NCBI GenBank assembly: GCA_944326455.1
Contig: CALVEA010000017.1
Location: forward strand, 1 to 46,614
From: Candidatus Gastranaerophilales bacterium
GTDB lineage: Bacteria; Cyanobacteriota; Vampirovibrionia; Gastranaerophilales; Gastranaerophilaceae
Direction: 5' to 3'
DNA length: 46,614 bases
The notes under the pieces were generated by a model. That model did not search any database. It was not told the origin of the DNA and saw nothing but the letters and a program-made list of their open reading frames with translations. Positions 35,374 through 43,267 of the stretch are shown piece after piece (position 1 is the first letter of the stretch; each line of letters begins with the position of its first letter). Both the position numbers and the translations under genes were made by a program.

Positions 35374-36915
35374 CTAAGATTTAACTTTGATTTTTCCGAA
35401 CTCAATATTGTTTATACAAAAATTCTGACCCTCTTCTTTTGCATAAAAACTCATTTGCAAAGTTTTAAAAAATGCTGCAGGTAATTTTTTTATCGCATTA
35501 ATTTTTTGCGGAGGGAATATATTTATATCCCAGTGACCGATATCAAAATAAAGAACATTCCTTAATGTTTTTGATATAATTCTTCTGATTTTAGTTGTCA
35601 TTGAGTTGTAATCTTTTGTATATTCAATATAGAAATCGTTGCTGTAATACATATCAAGAGCGATTTTAGGCGGATATGCAAGAATCTTGCGAGAGTTTTC
35701 TACTCCCAGATTAAGCGGAGTACACTTATAAAAAGATTCTATAAATTCGCCGTCAAATTCTGCTGAAACATATTCCTCATATATTTTTTTACCGGCAGAA
35801 TATAATTTCCCGCCAATAACCGCACAGCAGTTAATTTTTTGAGATTTTCTCTTTACCCAGGCTTTTCTTAAATAGTCATAAATCATTATCGTAGAATAAT
35901 TTTCATCATCCCCCGGAAGTAAAAACCAGACTTCATTTCTGTCTGAGGTCACAACAGACAACGCCTTAATATTCTCAAGTTCGGAAACCGGAATAGAAAA
36001 AAGTTCATCCTGAATATCAAGCGCGATATTATCTCCGAGAGTTTTATCTCCGTTAACCACCTGTAAAAAGGAAAATACACCTTTTTTAGTATCGTCATAA
36101 AAATAAAGCTGAGTTCCGTGAAAAACCAGAGAATTAGGACCTGCACATCCGCCCGGTGAATCAAAGGTTTTGTAAAAAGAGTAATCGTCCTCATCAATCG
36201 CAATCATACAAGAAGAATTTTTGTGAAATACCGCCAGCATTCCCAAATACGGGTAAATAGCCGTAATTGTTTTTACAAACTCTATATAACCGGCAGATGT
36301 TGATATCTCCGCATCAGAAGTTGAAAAATCATAAATATTTTCCTGAACCGAATACCACAAAACCTGTCCGTCAAAAACCCAGAGTCTGCCTGAAAAAATT
36401 ACAAGCCCAAGTCCTTTAACAGTTCTTCCGTCCATATCCTCAAGCTCCATCATTTTGACTTCGTCCAAAACTCCGTCATCATCATAGTTATCAAGCTCAA
36501 TGGATAACATTTCTTCCGAATTAGAAAATACCCACAAGTCTGACCAGCCTTGAGAAACATCAGTTGCAGCCGATTTTCCGGTTACACTCAGAGAGTCGAC
36601 TTTTTGAACCAAATCTCCGGAATTCGGATAAAATAAGTAAATTTTACCCTCCGTAGAACTCTCTGTATGTACAAAAAAATAAGTTACAGCCTTCTGCACA
36701 CTTTCAAAAATATTAATAACCTTCTCCCCCGTCGGGATTAAGGCGCTAACTGCAATATTTCCGCTTGACGTCCGTATCCCTACTCCGGAGTTAATTTCCG
36801 TAGAAAATAACTCTACATTCTGAATATCTGACGCAGTTATTACAGAAGATGAAAAAATAGACGAACTTCTGTTGATTCCGGAAAAATTATTGCAGATTAA
36901 AGATGATCTTTGCAT
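35374..36915 (-). CDS. Phage head-closure/DNA stabilisation protein (P22 gp10-like)
   Basis: The protein has 513 aa from an ATG at 36915 preceded by GAAAGGAAAAAATT. It is beta-rich with repeated blade-like segments (e.g. GRLWVFDGQVLWYSVQ, YLGMLAVFHKNSS, EVWFLLPGDDENYSTIMIY), consistent with the propeller of packaged-DNA stabilisation proteins that plug the podovirus tail. Place between adaptor and tail genes supports this. Confidence 0.65.
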   Translation of the reverse strand: MQRSSLICNNFSGINRSSSIFSSSVITASDIQNVELFSTEINSGVGIRTSSGNIAVSALIPTGEKVINIFESVQKAVTYFFVHTESSTEGKIYLFYPNSGDLVQKVDSLSVTGKSAATDVSQGWSDLWVFSNSEEMLSIELDNYDDDGVLDEVKMMELEDMDGRTVKGLGLVIFSGRLWVFDGQVLWYSVQENIYDFSTSDAEISTSAGYIEFVKTITAIYPYLGMLAVFHKNSSCMIAIDEDDYSFYKTFDSPGGCAGPNSLVFHGTQLYFYDDTKKGVFSFLQVVNGDKTLGDNIALDIQDELFSIPVSELENIKALSVVTSDRNEVWFLLPGDDENYSTIMIYDYLRKAWVKRKSQKINCCAVIGGKLYSAGKKIYEEYVSAEFDGEFIESFYKCTPLNLGVENSRKILAYPPKIALDMYYSNDFYIEYTKDYNSMTTKIRRIISKTLRNVLYFDIGHWDINIFPPQKINAIKKLPAAFFKTLQMSFYAKEEGQNFCINNIEFGKIKVKS

Positions 36916-37005
36916 AATTTTTTCCTTTCTTAAGTAAATGCAACACAAAAAGAGCCCTGCAATACGCAAAAGCTCTGAACAAAAAAAGAAAACTAAAAGA
37001 TTATA

Positions 37006-37536
37006 TTATTCTAAAATATCCACAAGCTGTTTTATCTGCTGCGGATTGTAATAAGCTCTGTTTTCAGCATCATATTTGATAATAAAATCTTCAACAGAAC
37101 AATAAGTATCTTCAAGGTAGATAGATTTAATTTTTAAATCATGATACCCGTTGGTTTTATGCGGCAGAATTTTAACCCCTCCCCGAAGAAAGAAGTTAAC
37201 AGCAGCACCGGCATTTTTATATTTCCCGTCATCTCTTTTTTCAAGAATAAAAAGCTGAGTTCCCATTAACCATAAATCATCTGCCTGCCTGCTGTAGCCC
37301 ACAACTTCATCCACTCCGTCGCCGTTTAAATCTACAAAAACAGCGCGGATTCGTTCCGGTGTTATATTTTTATACATATAAAAATCCATATCTTTTGAAA
37401 ATTGAATAAGGAATTCTGTCAGTATTTTAGCCGCATCCAAATTGTTTTTCTTAAAATCGATGCTTGAATTATAAAAAAAGAAATAATTTAAAATAACAAA
37501 AAATATTAAAAATATTGGTAAGAAAATTTTATTCAT
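37006..37536 (-). CDS. Membrane-anchored DLNGDG protein, copy A (candidate immunity)
   Basis: The protein has 176 aa. An N-terminal hydrophobic anchor (about 4-22) is followed by a periplasm-facing domain with AVFVDLNGDGVDEVVGY (near residue 70), a calcium-type loop. It is a paralogue of the gene at 38230-38757: same anchor, same KKNNLDAAKIL-type segment and same loop. It lies directly downstream of a lysozyme-like gene (20 bases). No ribosome site; a TGG-TAAATT box ends 7 bases before the ATG, so the gene probably has its own promoter and a leaderless message. I infer an inhibitor that protects the cell from the lysozyme, by analogy with peptidoglycan-toxin immunity proteins. Confidence 0.55.
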   Translation of the reverse strand: MNKIFLPIFLIFFVILNYFFFYNSSIDFKKNNLDAAKILTEFLIQFSKDMDFYMYKNITPERIRAVFVDLNGDGVDEVVGYSRQADDLWLMGTQLFILEKRDDGKYKNAGAAVNFFLRGGVKILPHKTNGYHDLKIKSIYLEDTYCSVEDFIIKYDAENRAYYNPQQIKQLVDILE

Positions 37537-37543
37537 ATAATAA

Positions 37544-37552
37544 AATTTACCA
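37544..37552 (-). promoter_or_regulatory. Extended -10 box for leaderless copy A
   Basis: Leftward TGG-TAAATT, then 7 bases, then ATG at 37536. There is no ribosome-binding sequence between. No clear -35. Confidence 0.45.
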
Positions 37553-37556
37553 TACT

Positions 37557-38174
37557 TTATTTAAAATATGAACCAGATTTAATATCTCTATATAGAGATC
37601 TATTTTTATTAAAATACTGACCTAAACCTAATGCCTCTAAGTCTTCCTCCGTATAGCGGCGAGGTTCAATATCTCCTGTGATACCTGATACATCATATCC
37701 TCCAAACAATTTCATATATTCTTCTAAAGATGTACCGTTCCCATCTACAGGGTTTATTTGACCATGACTCGACAAATATTCATTCAAGTTTTCTTGTCCA
37801 AGTAAATGAACAGCACCTAAAATCCCCGAAGGAGTTACTTCGACATCATTATTTATATCTCCTATATATTTATCACATCCCTTATTTTTTATATATCCCC
37901 ATTGCTTTTGTTTATAATTTATACAAGCATTTTTTTGTTCTTTAGGATTATTCAAAAAATCTTTTAAAGTATGTATCCCATTTTTTCCAGTAAATTGCCC
38001 AGTCCAAGAATTGTCATAACGCTTGGAAGGTTTAACATAATACCCAGCATCCTCTAATGCCGCCTCCCCCATCTGGTACAAACCCGCATAACCATACTTA
38101 TTAACAATACCAGGTCTTCCACTGCTTTCTCTTTGCGCAAGAGCCTCTAAAAAATCATCTTGTGTTTTTGGCAT
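37557..38174 (-). CDS. Lysozyme-like peptidoglycan hydrolase with C-terminal extension
   Basis: The protein has 205 aa. QRESSGRPGIVNKYGYAGLY near the N-terminus has the candidate catalytic Glu (residue 14) followed by the YGYAG-YQMGEAAL signature; FLNNPKEQ and PSGILGAVHLLGQ complete the fold. It is a clear paralogue of 41495-41995 but adds about 40 residues (RRYTEEDLEALGLGQYF). No signal peptide, so it needs a holin, a virion or a secretion route. It may be the endolysin, a virion hydrolase or a toxin. GGAGG precedes the ATG, so it is translated in the normal way. Confidence 0.7.
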   Translation of the reverse strand: MPKTQDDFLEALAQRESSGRPGIVNKYGYAGLYQMGEAALEDAGYYVKPSKRYDNSWTGQFTGKNGIHTLKDFLNNPKEQKNACINYKQKQWGYIKNKGCDKYIGDINNDVEVTPSGILGAVHLLGQENLNEYLSSHGQINPVDGNGTSLEEYMKLFGGYDVSGITGDIEPRRYTEEDLEALGLGQYFNKNRSLYRDIKSGSYFK

Positions 38175-38229
38175 AAAACGTCCTCCATAGTTTAATACTT
38201 AAATGTAATTTAGAATTATGGGACATTTA

Positions 38230-38757
38230 TTATCCTAAATATTTTTTCAGATTTTGTTGTAGCTGGATTTCATTCTGGTAGACATTGCCGTTATATTTAA
38301 GAATAAATTTCCTATCCTCAAATAACCCATCATTTTGAATAAACAAAGACCAAAACTGTATATCTCTATATCCATTTTCTTTAGATCTTAAAATAACCAA
38401 ATTTTTATCCGGATAAAAGTTAGAATAGCGGCAAATATTTCTATAATCAAAATTATATCCGCCGCGCTGGAGAACAAATAAAGTTGTTCCGGCAATTCCC
38501 GTATACAATTCTGATTTAATATATCCCACAACTTCATCCACCCCGTCGCCGTTTAAATCTACAAAAACAGCGCGAACATCTTCCGGTGAAACTACTTCTT
38601 TATCCGGTTTGCTATTTACGGCTGTTTTATACAAAATCTTCGCAGCAGACAGGTTATTTTGTTTATCAAGATCTATAGTCCTCGATGCAAATATACAGAA
38701 ACCAACAATATCTAAGATAAAAATAATAAAAATTCCTAACAACCAAAATCTTTTCAT
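38230..38757 (-). CDS. Membrane-anchored DLNGDG protein, copy B (candidate immunity)
   Basis: The protein has 175 aa, with an N-terminal membrane anchor (about 4-24) and an exported domain with AVFVDLNGDGVDEVVGY near residue 67, exactly as in copy A. It lies 55 bases upstream of the lysozyme-like gene, so the hydrolase is flanked by the two paralogues. The rest of the two proteins has diverged, as expected if each recognises a different hydrolase. No ribosome site; TAGAAT ends 6 bases before the ATG. The immunity role is a hypothesis. Confidence 0.55.
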   Translation of the reverse strand: MKRFWLLGIFIIFILDIVGFCIFASRTIDLDKQNNLSAAKILYKTAVNSKPDKEVVSPEDVRAVFVDLNGDGVDEVVGYIKSELYTGIAGTTLFVLQRGGYNFDYRNICRYSNFYPDKNLVILRSKENGYRDIQFWSLFIQNDGLFEDRKFILKYNGNVYQNEIQLQQNLKKYLG

Positions 38758-38763
38758 ACCATA

Positions 38764-38769
38764 ATTCTA
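38764..38769 (-). promoter_or_regulatory. -10 box for leaderless copy B
   Basis: Leftward TAGAAT followed by 6 bases and the ATG at 38757; a TG directly precedes the box. No ribosome site. Confidence 0.45.
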
Positions 38770-38952
38770 CAATAAAAAATTTTACTTATACTAAAGCCAC
38801 CACCTCCTTTTTACAGTGTTAATATTTATTGCGATTTTCCCCAAAAATTGAACCAAATGTTACAAATCTTAATATTTAAGGGAAAAAAAGCAATTTTTGC
38901 AGATTGATATACTTTATATATATGTAAGAGATAAATACAGGAGCTTTAAAAG

Positions 38953-39243
38953 ATGTTATTCACTACAAATACTGTTAATAAAGAAGAACTTAATTCTATT
39001 AACAATTTCTTCAATGAATATGACAAAGAAGTTGAAGTAGTTGACGTGAATGACATAGTTGAAGAAACTCCGGTAACTAAATACATCTCTTCACTAGTTT
39101 CTTCACAATACCAAAAATCTGTTGAAGACATAGAAAACACCAAAATCGGCAACAGAGTAGTCAGAAAAAGATCTCTTCAGCAGGTAATGAGAGAATCTTT
39201 CTTCTACGGAGCAAACAGATTCGGTAACAATTTCATCGCTTAA
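38953..39243 (+). CDS. Small protein of unknown function (96 aa), opposite to phage genes
   Basis: CAGGAG precedes the ATG. The protein is acidic in the first half (KEVEVVDVNDIVEETPV) and basic in the second (GNRVVRKRSLQQVMRES), ending with an aromatic Asn/Phe tail. There is no membrane helix. It runs against the phage operon, has its own terminator and is followed by a host-type dispersed repeat, so it may be a lysogenic gene or host-derived. A possible promoter lies in the AT-rich 38880-38930. The 195 bases before it hold nothing else I can name. Confidence 0.65.
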   Translation: MLFTTNTVNKEELNSINNFFNEYDKEVEVVDVNDIVEETPVTKYISSLVSSQYQKSVEDIENTKIGNRVVRKRSLQQVMRESFFYGANRFGNNFIA

Positions 39244-39340
39244 TCAAAAATAACTCAACGGGGGTTACTCTTACATTATTTACCCCCACCACTCTCTTAT
39301 ATTTACATCTTACACATCTTACATCTTACAAAAGCTTTTT

Positions 39341-39368
39341 CCCTCCTTCTCTCGGAGGGATTTTTTTT
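39341..39368 (+). terminator. Terminator after the 96-aa gene
   Basis: CCCTCC-ttctctc-GGAGGG, one A, then eight T. About 100 bases after the stop codon. Confidence 0.85.
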
Positions 39369-39370
39369 GT

Positions 39371-39590
39371 TAGTGACTGGTGATTAAGTGATTAAGTGAC
39401 TGAGTGACTGAGTGAATAAGTTATTAAGTTAATAAGGATTTTTTCACCCTCCCCAATTTGGCACAACTGTCCAAGATAAATTTATCATTGATAATCTTCC
39501 TCCCTTGTGAGGGAGGATTGAGGTGGGTGCTGATTATATAGTGAATAGGGACTGGGTAACTGAGTTAATAAGTGAATAAGATGGTATTCC
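39371..39590 (-). repeat. Composite dispersed repeat, copy 4 (inverted)
   Basis: The octamer array and core of the repeat at 23.6-24.4 kb occur here in reverse orientation: GTGATTAAGTGATTAAGTGA-type octamers, then GGATTTTTTCACCCTCCCCA and the complement of GGACAGTTGTGCC. A CTTCCTCCCTTGTGAGGGAG hairpin, also next to copy 3, and a second octamer block follow. A host-type repeat sits inside the phage region. Confidence 0.75.
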
Positions 39591-39596
39591 CTATAG

Positions 39597-40256
39597 CTAC
39601 TGAACAATTCTCTTATCAACATTAATAACCTTTGCATATTTAATAAGCAATCTGTAGGCTTTATCAGCCTGTTTTTTATATGCAGAATAGTTTTCGTCAC
39701 TTTCTGAAGCTATAGAATTTATCATTGCCTTTGTAATAATGGCATCTTTCATTAAAACCTCAAGATGTGGCGGAACAGAGAGAACATCATCCTGATTTTT
39801 TAGGGTATAAATTTCTTCACCCGCTGCATTTTCTCCTATTGTAAGAGTTGAATAATCAATTGTCACAATAGACTTCTCTATAGGGGACGGATAAAGAACT
39901 ATTTTATCCCCTTTGATATAAAACCCCTCCGGCATTCCGCATTTGTGCTTTAAGCTTTCCGGATTCTTGATTAAATCCAGAAATTTTGAATTGAGTTTAA
40001 CCAAATATCTGCCGTTTGAATCTTTTTTAATAAGTCCTCGTGGCAGCTCGTAAGCTTCCACACCGGTCAGGGTAAGTATAACGTGAGTTCTTTCCCTGAA
40101 CGGAAAATCATAAGAAGAATAAATATCCGTAATTGCTTTATTAAGAGCAAGAACAAGAGAATCCTCAAATTCTTCTTCCGATGCAGCATCATTGTCATAC
40201 ATAGACCACTCTTGAGATGCCGCTGTGTTGTACAAATCAAGTAATGTTAACGTCAT
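39597..40256 (-). CDS. Phage head-tail adaptor protein (P22 gp4 / gp6-like)
   Basis: The protein has 219 aa from an ATG at 40256 with AAAGGAGG upstream. Helical N-terminus (LDLYNTAASQEW), a beta insertion (VILTLTGVEAYELPRGL) and a long C-terminal helix bundle match adaptor proteins that form the dodecameric ring under the portal. It lies upstream of the stabilisation protein in transcription order, as expected. Positions 40287-40375 show no gene. Confidence 0.65.
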   Translation of the reverse strand: MTLTLLDLYNTAASQEWSMYDNDAASEEEFEDSLVLALNKAITDIYSSYDFPFRERTHVILTLTGVEAYELPRGLIKKDSNGRYLVKLNSKFLDLIKNPESLKHKCGMPEGFYIKGDKIVLYPSPIEKSIVTIDYSTLTIGENAAGEEIYTLKNQDDVLSVPPHLEVLMKDAIITKAMINSIASESDENYSAYKKQADKAYRLLIKYAKVINVDKRIVQ

Positions 40257-40375
40257 AAAACCTCCTTTAAATTTTTTATGTAGCATAATTTTTTATTTTT
40301 ACTGGTACTGTTTTTGCATTTCTTCAGAAGAACAGTATTGAAGCCTACTATAGCGCCCCCAAAAAATTACTAACA

Positions 40376-41059
40376 TTATTTTATTCTTCTTGGGTAATAA
40401 CCATGTAATTTTGTTCCATCAGTCTTTATATAATCTTTTATATACATTAAATCTCCTTGCAAAACTTTCTTGTTAAGCTCCAATCTTGACGGCAATTTCC
40501 AATTATTATCAATTATTTGATTTATAAAATTATCTTTTAGCCTCTTTTTTGTTTCTTCATCAAATTTTTGGAATTCTCCATCATATAATATGCGATCATT
40601 ATTATTTAATAATTCAAATCTTATATTTTTATACTTTCTAGGATCATTAGGATTTGTAATAAGTTCTCCTTTTTTCATTTTTTCCATAATTTTGGGGGCA
40701 ACTAGCTCATCAAACTCATCTGCTGAATATGCTGACAATTCCTTGCCATATTTTCTCTTAATATCTTCCGCTACTTCTCGACCAATTGCATTATTCCATA
40801 AATCCATATTCCTCTCTGTATTTGGGGATTGAAAGGTTTCCATTTCATGATAATCACCAATTATATGTGAAATTGGTTTATTATATCGAAATGATAGTTC
40901 CGCTTGCATTAGTGCATGTTTAAAGGCATCTGCTTCATTATTCCATGTTGCATGTTGCCCAGTCCCAATATTAAATCCAAATTTTTTTTGAAATTCATGT
41001 GTTTTATTAACAATTCTATTATTAAATTCTTTACGTGTAATAAACTTATCGTTTAACAT
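40376..41059 (-). CDS. DUF6973-like toxin-domain protein (candidate effector)
   Basis: The protein has 227 aa. The core EADAFKHALMQAELSFR ... DYHEMETFQ ... MDLWNNAIGREVA matches the pattern AFxHAxW...AHE...MDLxNNxxGR that I associate with the DUF6973 domain at the C-termini of polymorphic toxins. His, Glu, Asp and Asn in these blocks are the likely catalytic set; the activity is unknown. The protein ends YIKTDGTKLHGYYPRR, a DGT repeat-like motif also found in two truncated frames at 43.0 and 43.9 kb. AGGAGG precedes the ATG. A membrane protein gene begins 41 bases away on the other strand. It could also be a virion protein injected into the host. Confidence 0.5.
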   Translation of the reverse strand: MLNDKFITRKEFNNRIVNKTHEFQKKFGFNIGTGQHATWNNEADAFKHALMQAELSFRYNKPISHIIGDYHEMETFQSPNTERNMDLWNNAIGREVAEDIKRKYGKELSAYSADEFDELVAPKIMEKMKKGELITNPNDPRKYKNIRFELLNNNDRILYDGEFQKFDEETKKRLKDNFINQIIDNNWKLPSRLELNKKVLQGDLMYIKDYIKTDGTKLHGYYPRRIK

Positions 41060-41100
41060 TATTATTGACCTCCTATAAAATCTTGATTAATATATAAATT

Positions 41101-41490
41101 ATGCAGCTACCTAAAACCAGTAAATATAAGACAATAAATTTCTTTAACTATCTCTTTTATACGAGTATTCTTGTATATGTCCCTTTTATCATTTACAGAC
41201 TCAACCACTATAGTGAAAAAGAGCATGTCGTACTTGTAATTGACTGGATTTTAAATACTTTAATTTTCTTTTTTCCGGTTTTCATAGTACTTATTCAGAC
41301 ATTAATTTTTTCCAAATCCGAATATGTAATCTCAAACAGTGACAAAAAGTTCTTTGATAATCCTACAGATAGAAAGAAATTTTTTCAGAAGATAGTTACA
41401 AATACTGCTTTAACACTATTTTTTATCTTTCTTATTATTTACTTATTACTTACTATATATCTTATTTATCTAAGTTACGGAATTGACTAA
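41101..41490 (+). CDS. Small multi-pass membrane protein (129 aa; candidate immunity)
   Basis: Three hydrophobic segments (about 14-33, 45-66 and 100-125) and a basic middle loop. It is divergent from the toxin-like gene and converges on the lysozyme-like gene, against the direction of the late operon, so it needs its own promoter. No ribosome site; TAATAT ends 7 bases before the ATG within an AT-rich stretch. Inferred role: protection from the neighbouring effector or superinfection exclusion. Confidence 0.5.
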   Translation: MQLPKTSKYKTINFFNYLFYTSILVYVPFIIYRLNHYSEKEHVVLVIDWILNTLIFFFPVFIVLIQTLIFSKSEYVISNSDKKFFDNPTDRKKFFQKIVTNTALTLFFIFLIIYLLLTIYLIYLSYGID

Positions 41491-41494
41491 TAAT

Positions 41495-41995
41495 TTAGCC
41501 AGTAACTTCTGACACATCGTAATCCGCAAACTGTTTCATATAGCTTTCGACGCTTGTTCCGAAAGCATCTTTGCTGATACTTTTACCCCCGCTTTTTAAA
41601 TATGTTATTACAGACCCCGCACCCTTTAAATGAGCACCCGCAAGTAATCCGGATGGAGTAATTTTATATCCGTTAATAATCAAACCTGTATATTTATCAG
41701 CACCCACGGCTTTAAGATATCCCCACTGTTTTTTCTTAAAAACTATCTGAGCATTCTCCTGTGCTTTAGGATTATTTAAAAAATCCTGAATAGACCAAAC
41801 TCCGTCTTTTCCCGTAAACTCACCCCGCCAGTCATTATTATAAATTCCGGAGTATTTCCTATAATATCCCGCATCAACAAGAGCTGCTTCTCCCATCTGG
41901 TATTTACCGGCATAACCGTATTTATTAAAAGCTTTATAATTCCCGGCAGATTCTCTTGCACCGAGGTCGTTTAAAAATTGCTGAAATGTTTTCAT
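41495..41995 (-). CDS. Lysozyme-like peptidoglycan hydrolase (166 aa)
   Basis: GARESAGNYKAFNKYGYAGK, YQMGEAAL, GEFTGKDGVW, FLNNPKAQ and PSGLLAGAHLKGAG are arranged as in the paralogue at 37557-38174, about half of the residues being shared. Candidate catalytic Glu at residue 14. It lacks the C-terminal extension and any signal peptide. It may be the phage endolysin or virion hydrolase. GGAGGATTAAAA precedes the ATG. Confidence 0.72.
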   Translation of the reverse strand: MKTFQQFLNDLGARESAGNYKAFNKYGYAGKYQMGEAALVDAGYYRKYSGIYNNDWRGEFTGKDGVWSIQDFLNNPKAQENAQIVFKKKQWGYLKAVGADKYTGLIINGYKITPSGLLAGAHLKGAGSVITYLKSGGKSISKDAFGTSVESYMKQFADYDVSEVTG

Positions 41996-41997
41996 TT

Positions 41998-42198
41998 TTA
42001 ATCCTCCTCATCCAAAACCTTTGACAAAATACTTTTATCGTCCTGAACCATTTCCTGTTTTTTTATCCTGTCACGAAACTTTTTTCCGTTCTTTTCAAGG
42101 ATTTTGTAATCCGACGGAAACTTTTCCTTCAATTCTTTTGCAATATTATCAGGCAAAACAAATGTATGACCCGTCGGAATAAATTCTATCTTGTACAT
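41998..42198 (-). CDS. Small phage protein (66 aa)
   Basis: A basic and acidic mixed protein with a short beta start (MYKIEFIPTGHTFVLP) and a long helix rich in Lys and Asp. AGGAGAG precedes the ATG. It sits between the lysozyme-like gene and the 48-aa gene in the same direction. Function unknown; perhaps a ferredoxin-unrelated structural or regulatory peptide. Confidence 0.6.
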   Translation of the reverse strand: MYKIEFIPTGHTFVLPDNIAKELKEKFPSDYKILEKNGKKFRDRIKKQEMVQDDKSILSKVLDEED

Positions 42199-42210
42199 CG
42201 TTTTTCTCTC

Positions 42211-42357
42211 CTAAATTAAATCTTCCAACATTTGAGAAACCTCTTTATCCGACATATCCTTCAGAGGTTTTGTGTTATACTTTTTCTTTAAAATATCAAG
42301 AGGAGAAATTTCTCCCCAAATTAGTTCTTTTTCATTTTGAATATTCCTATCCATCAT
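42211..42357 (-). CDS. 48-aa phage protein with scaffold-like C-terminus
   Basis: GAAAGGAATTAATT, the ribosome site used by other phage structural genes, precedes the ATG. The last 16 residues (KDMSDKEVSQMLEDLI) closely resemble the last residues of the phage scaffold (DEMTPKEVDELLERLI, at 45619). In P22-type phages the scaffold C-terminus binds the coat protein. This mini-protein may therefore bind coat protein, as a regulator or cargo tag, or be a remnant of a duplicated scaffold gene. Too short to be called by usual gene finding thresholds. Confidence 0.6.
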   Translation of the reverse strand: MMDRNIQNEKELIWGEISPLDILKKKYNTKPLKDMSDKEVSQMLEDLI

Positions 42358-42383
42358 AATTAATTCCTTTCTTGTTTAACATG

Positions 42384-42392
42384 TGATAAAAT
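42384..42392 (+). promoter_or_regulatory. Extended -10 box for leaderless membrane gene 1
   Basis: TGA-TAAAAT followed by CACCTT and the ATG at 42399. Six-base spacing predicts transcription starting at the start codon. Confidence 0.5.
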
Positions 42393-42398
42393 CACCTT

Positions 42399-43031
42399 AT
42401 GAAACTTAATTCTTATTTCAAAAATCTTCCTAACAGGTGGAGTGCTAATTTCCTGGCGATGCTGGGGTTTGTTAATCTAATCTTTGTTCTATTTACCGCT
42501 ATCTTTCCATCTTTAAACGGGCTTTTAGATTTTCAGAATAACAATTACTTTTTTATAACACTATACTTATATGGATACAGTTCCATAATATTTGGCATAA
42601 CTTCAATATTGGCAGCAGTCACATTATCTATACCATTTTATAAAATATTAAAAAGTTTAAAGCCAAAAACCATGATAATCTTATTTATAATTTTAATTTT
42701 TATTACCTTAGCAATAGTAACTTGCATAACCTCAATCTGTTATCATAATACCGGCATAACCGGGTTAATACAAGGCTTTGCCTTGGCGGAAAGTATTGAA
42801 ATATATCTTAAGAATCCTTTGTTGTTTATACTGGTATTTCTTAGTCTGCCATTTTTATGTATATACGATTCAACGCAAAATGTCCAAATGACAAATCCTT
42901 ATTTAGCAAAAAATAAGGTTTATCGAATCTTTATAAACACCTTTTTCTGTTATTTCTGGCTTGTCTATATTCTTTTCATGCTGGAATTGTTAATTTTACT
43001 ATCCGTAAACATACACAGTATCCATCATTGA
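42399..43031 (+). CDS. Multi-pass membrane protein, tandem copy 1 (candidate immunity)
   Basis: The protein has 210 aa with four to five hydrophobic segments. The N-terminus YFKNLPNRWSANFLAMLGFV is nearly identical in copies 1 and 2, whereas the rest has diverged, like a family with a constant insertion signal and variable specificity part. It is encoded opposite to the late operon with its own -10 box and no ribosome site. Its end overlaps by 7 bases, tail to tail, a truncated frame with a toxin-type C-terminus. I infer an immunity or superinfection-exclusion protein. Confidence 0.6.
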   Translation: MKLNSYFKNLPNRWSANFLAMLGFVNLIFVLFTAIFPSLNGLLDFQNNNYFFITLYLYGYSSIIFGITSILAAVTLSIPFYKILKSLKPKTMIILFIILIFITLAIVTCITSICYHNTGITGLIQGFALAESIEIYLKNPLLFILVFLSLPFLCIYDSTQNVQMTNPYLAKNKVYRIFINTFFCYFWLVYILFMLELLILLSVNIHSIHH

Positions 43032-43186
43032 TTAGCATGTTTTGCTCCGCAAGTACGAATATAATCACCGACTTTTGTACCGTCTGAGCGAGTATATCCG
43101 CTCACTGTATATGAACCTACGCATTGTGAAGCAGGTATGTCTTTTTCTATTCCGCTATGTTTTTTATTAATTAAAGTTTTTAAATT
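43025..43186 (-). pseudogene. Truncated toxin-like C-terminus, copy 1
   Basis: An open stretch without a start codon, bounded upstream by a stop, encodes SQCVGSYTVSGYTRSDGTKV then GDYIRTCGAKHANQ. The GYTRSDGTKVxxYxR motif resembles the end of the toxin-like protein at 40376-41059. The body of the gene is missing. It lies tail to tail with membrane copy 1. Confidence 0.5.
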
Positions 43187-43252
43187 TCAGATTCTTTGCC
43201 AAACAACATTTTTCTATTTACTATATTTTTCCTTTCGTTAACTAACATTTGA

Positions 43253-43261
43253 TGATACAAT
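43253..43261 (+). promoter_or_regulatory. Extended -10 box for leaderless membrane gene 2
   Basis: TGA-TACAAT followed by CACAAT and the ATG at 43268. The same sequence recurs before the broken third copy (44084-44092). Confidence 0.5.
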
Positions 43262-43267
43262 CACAAT

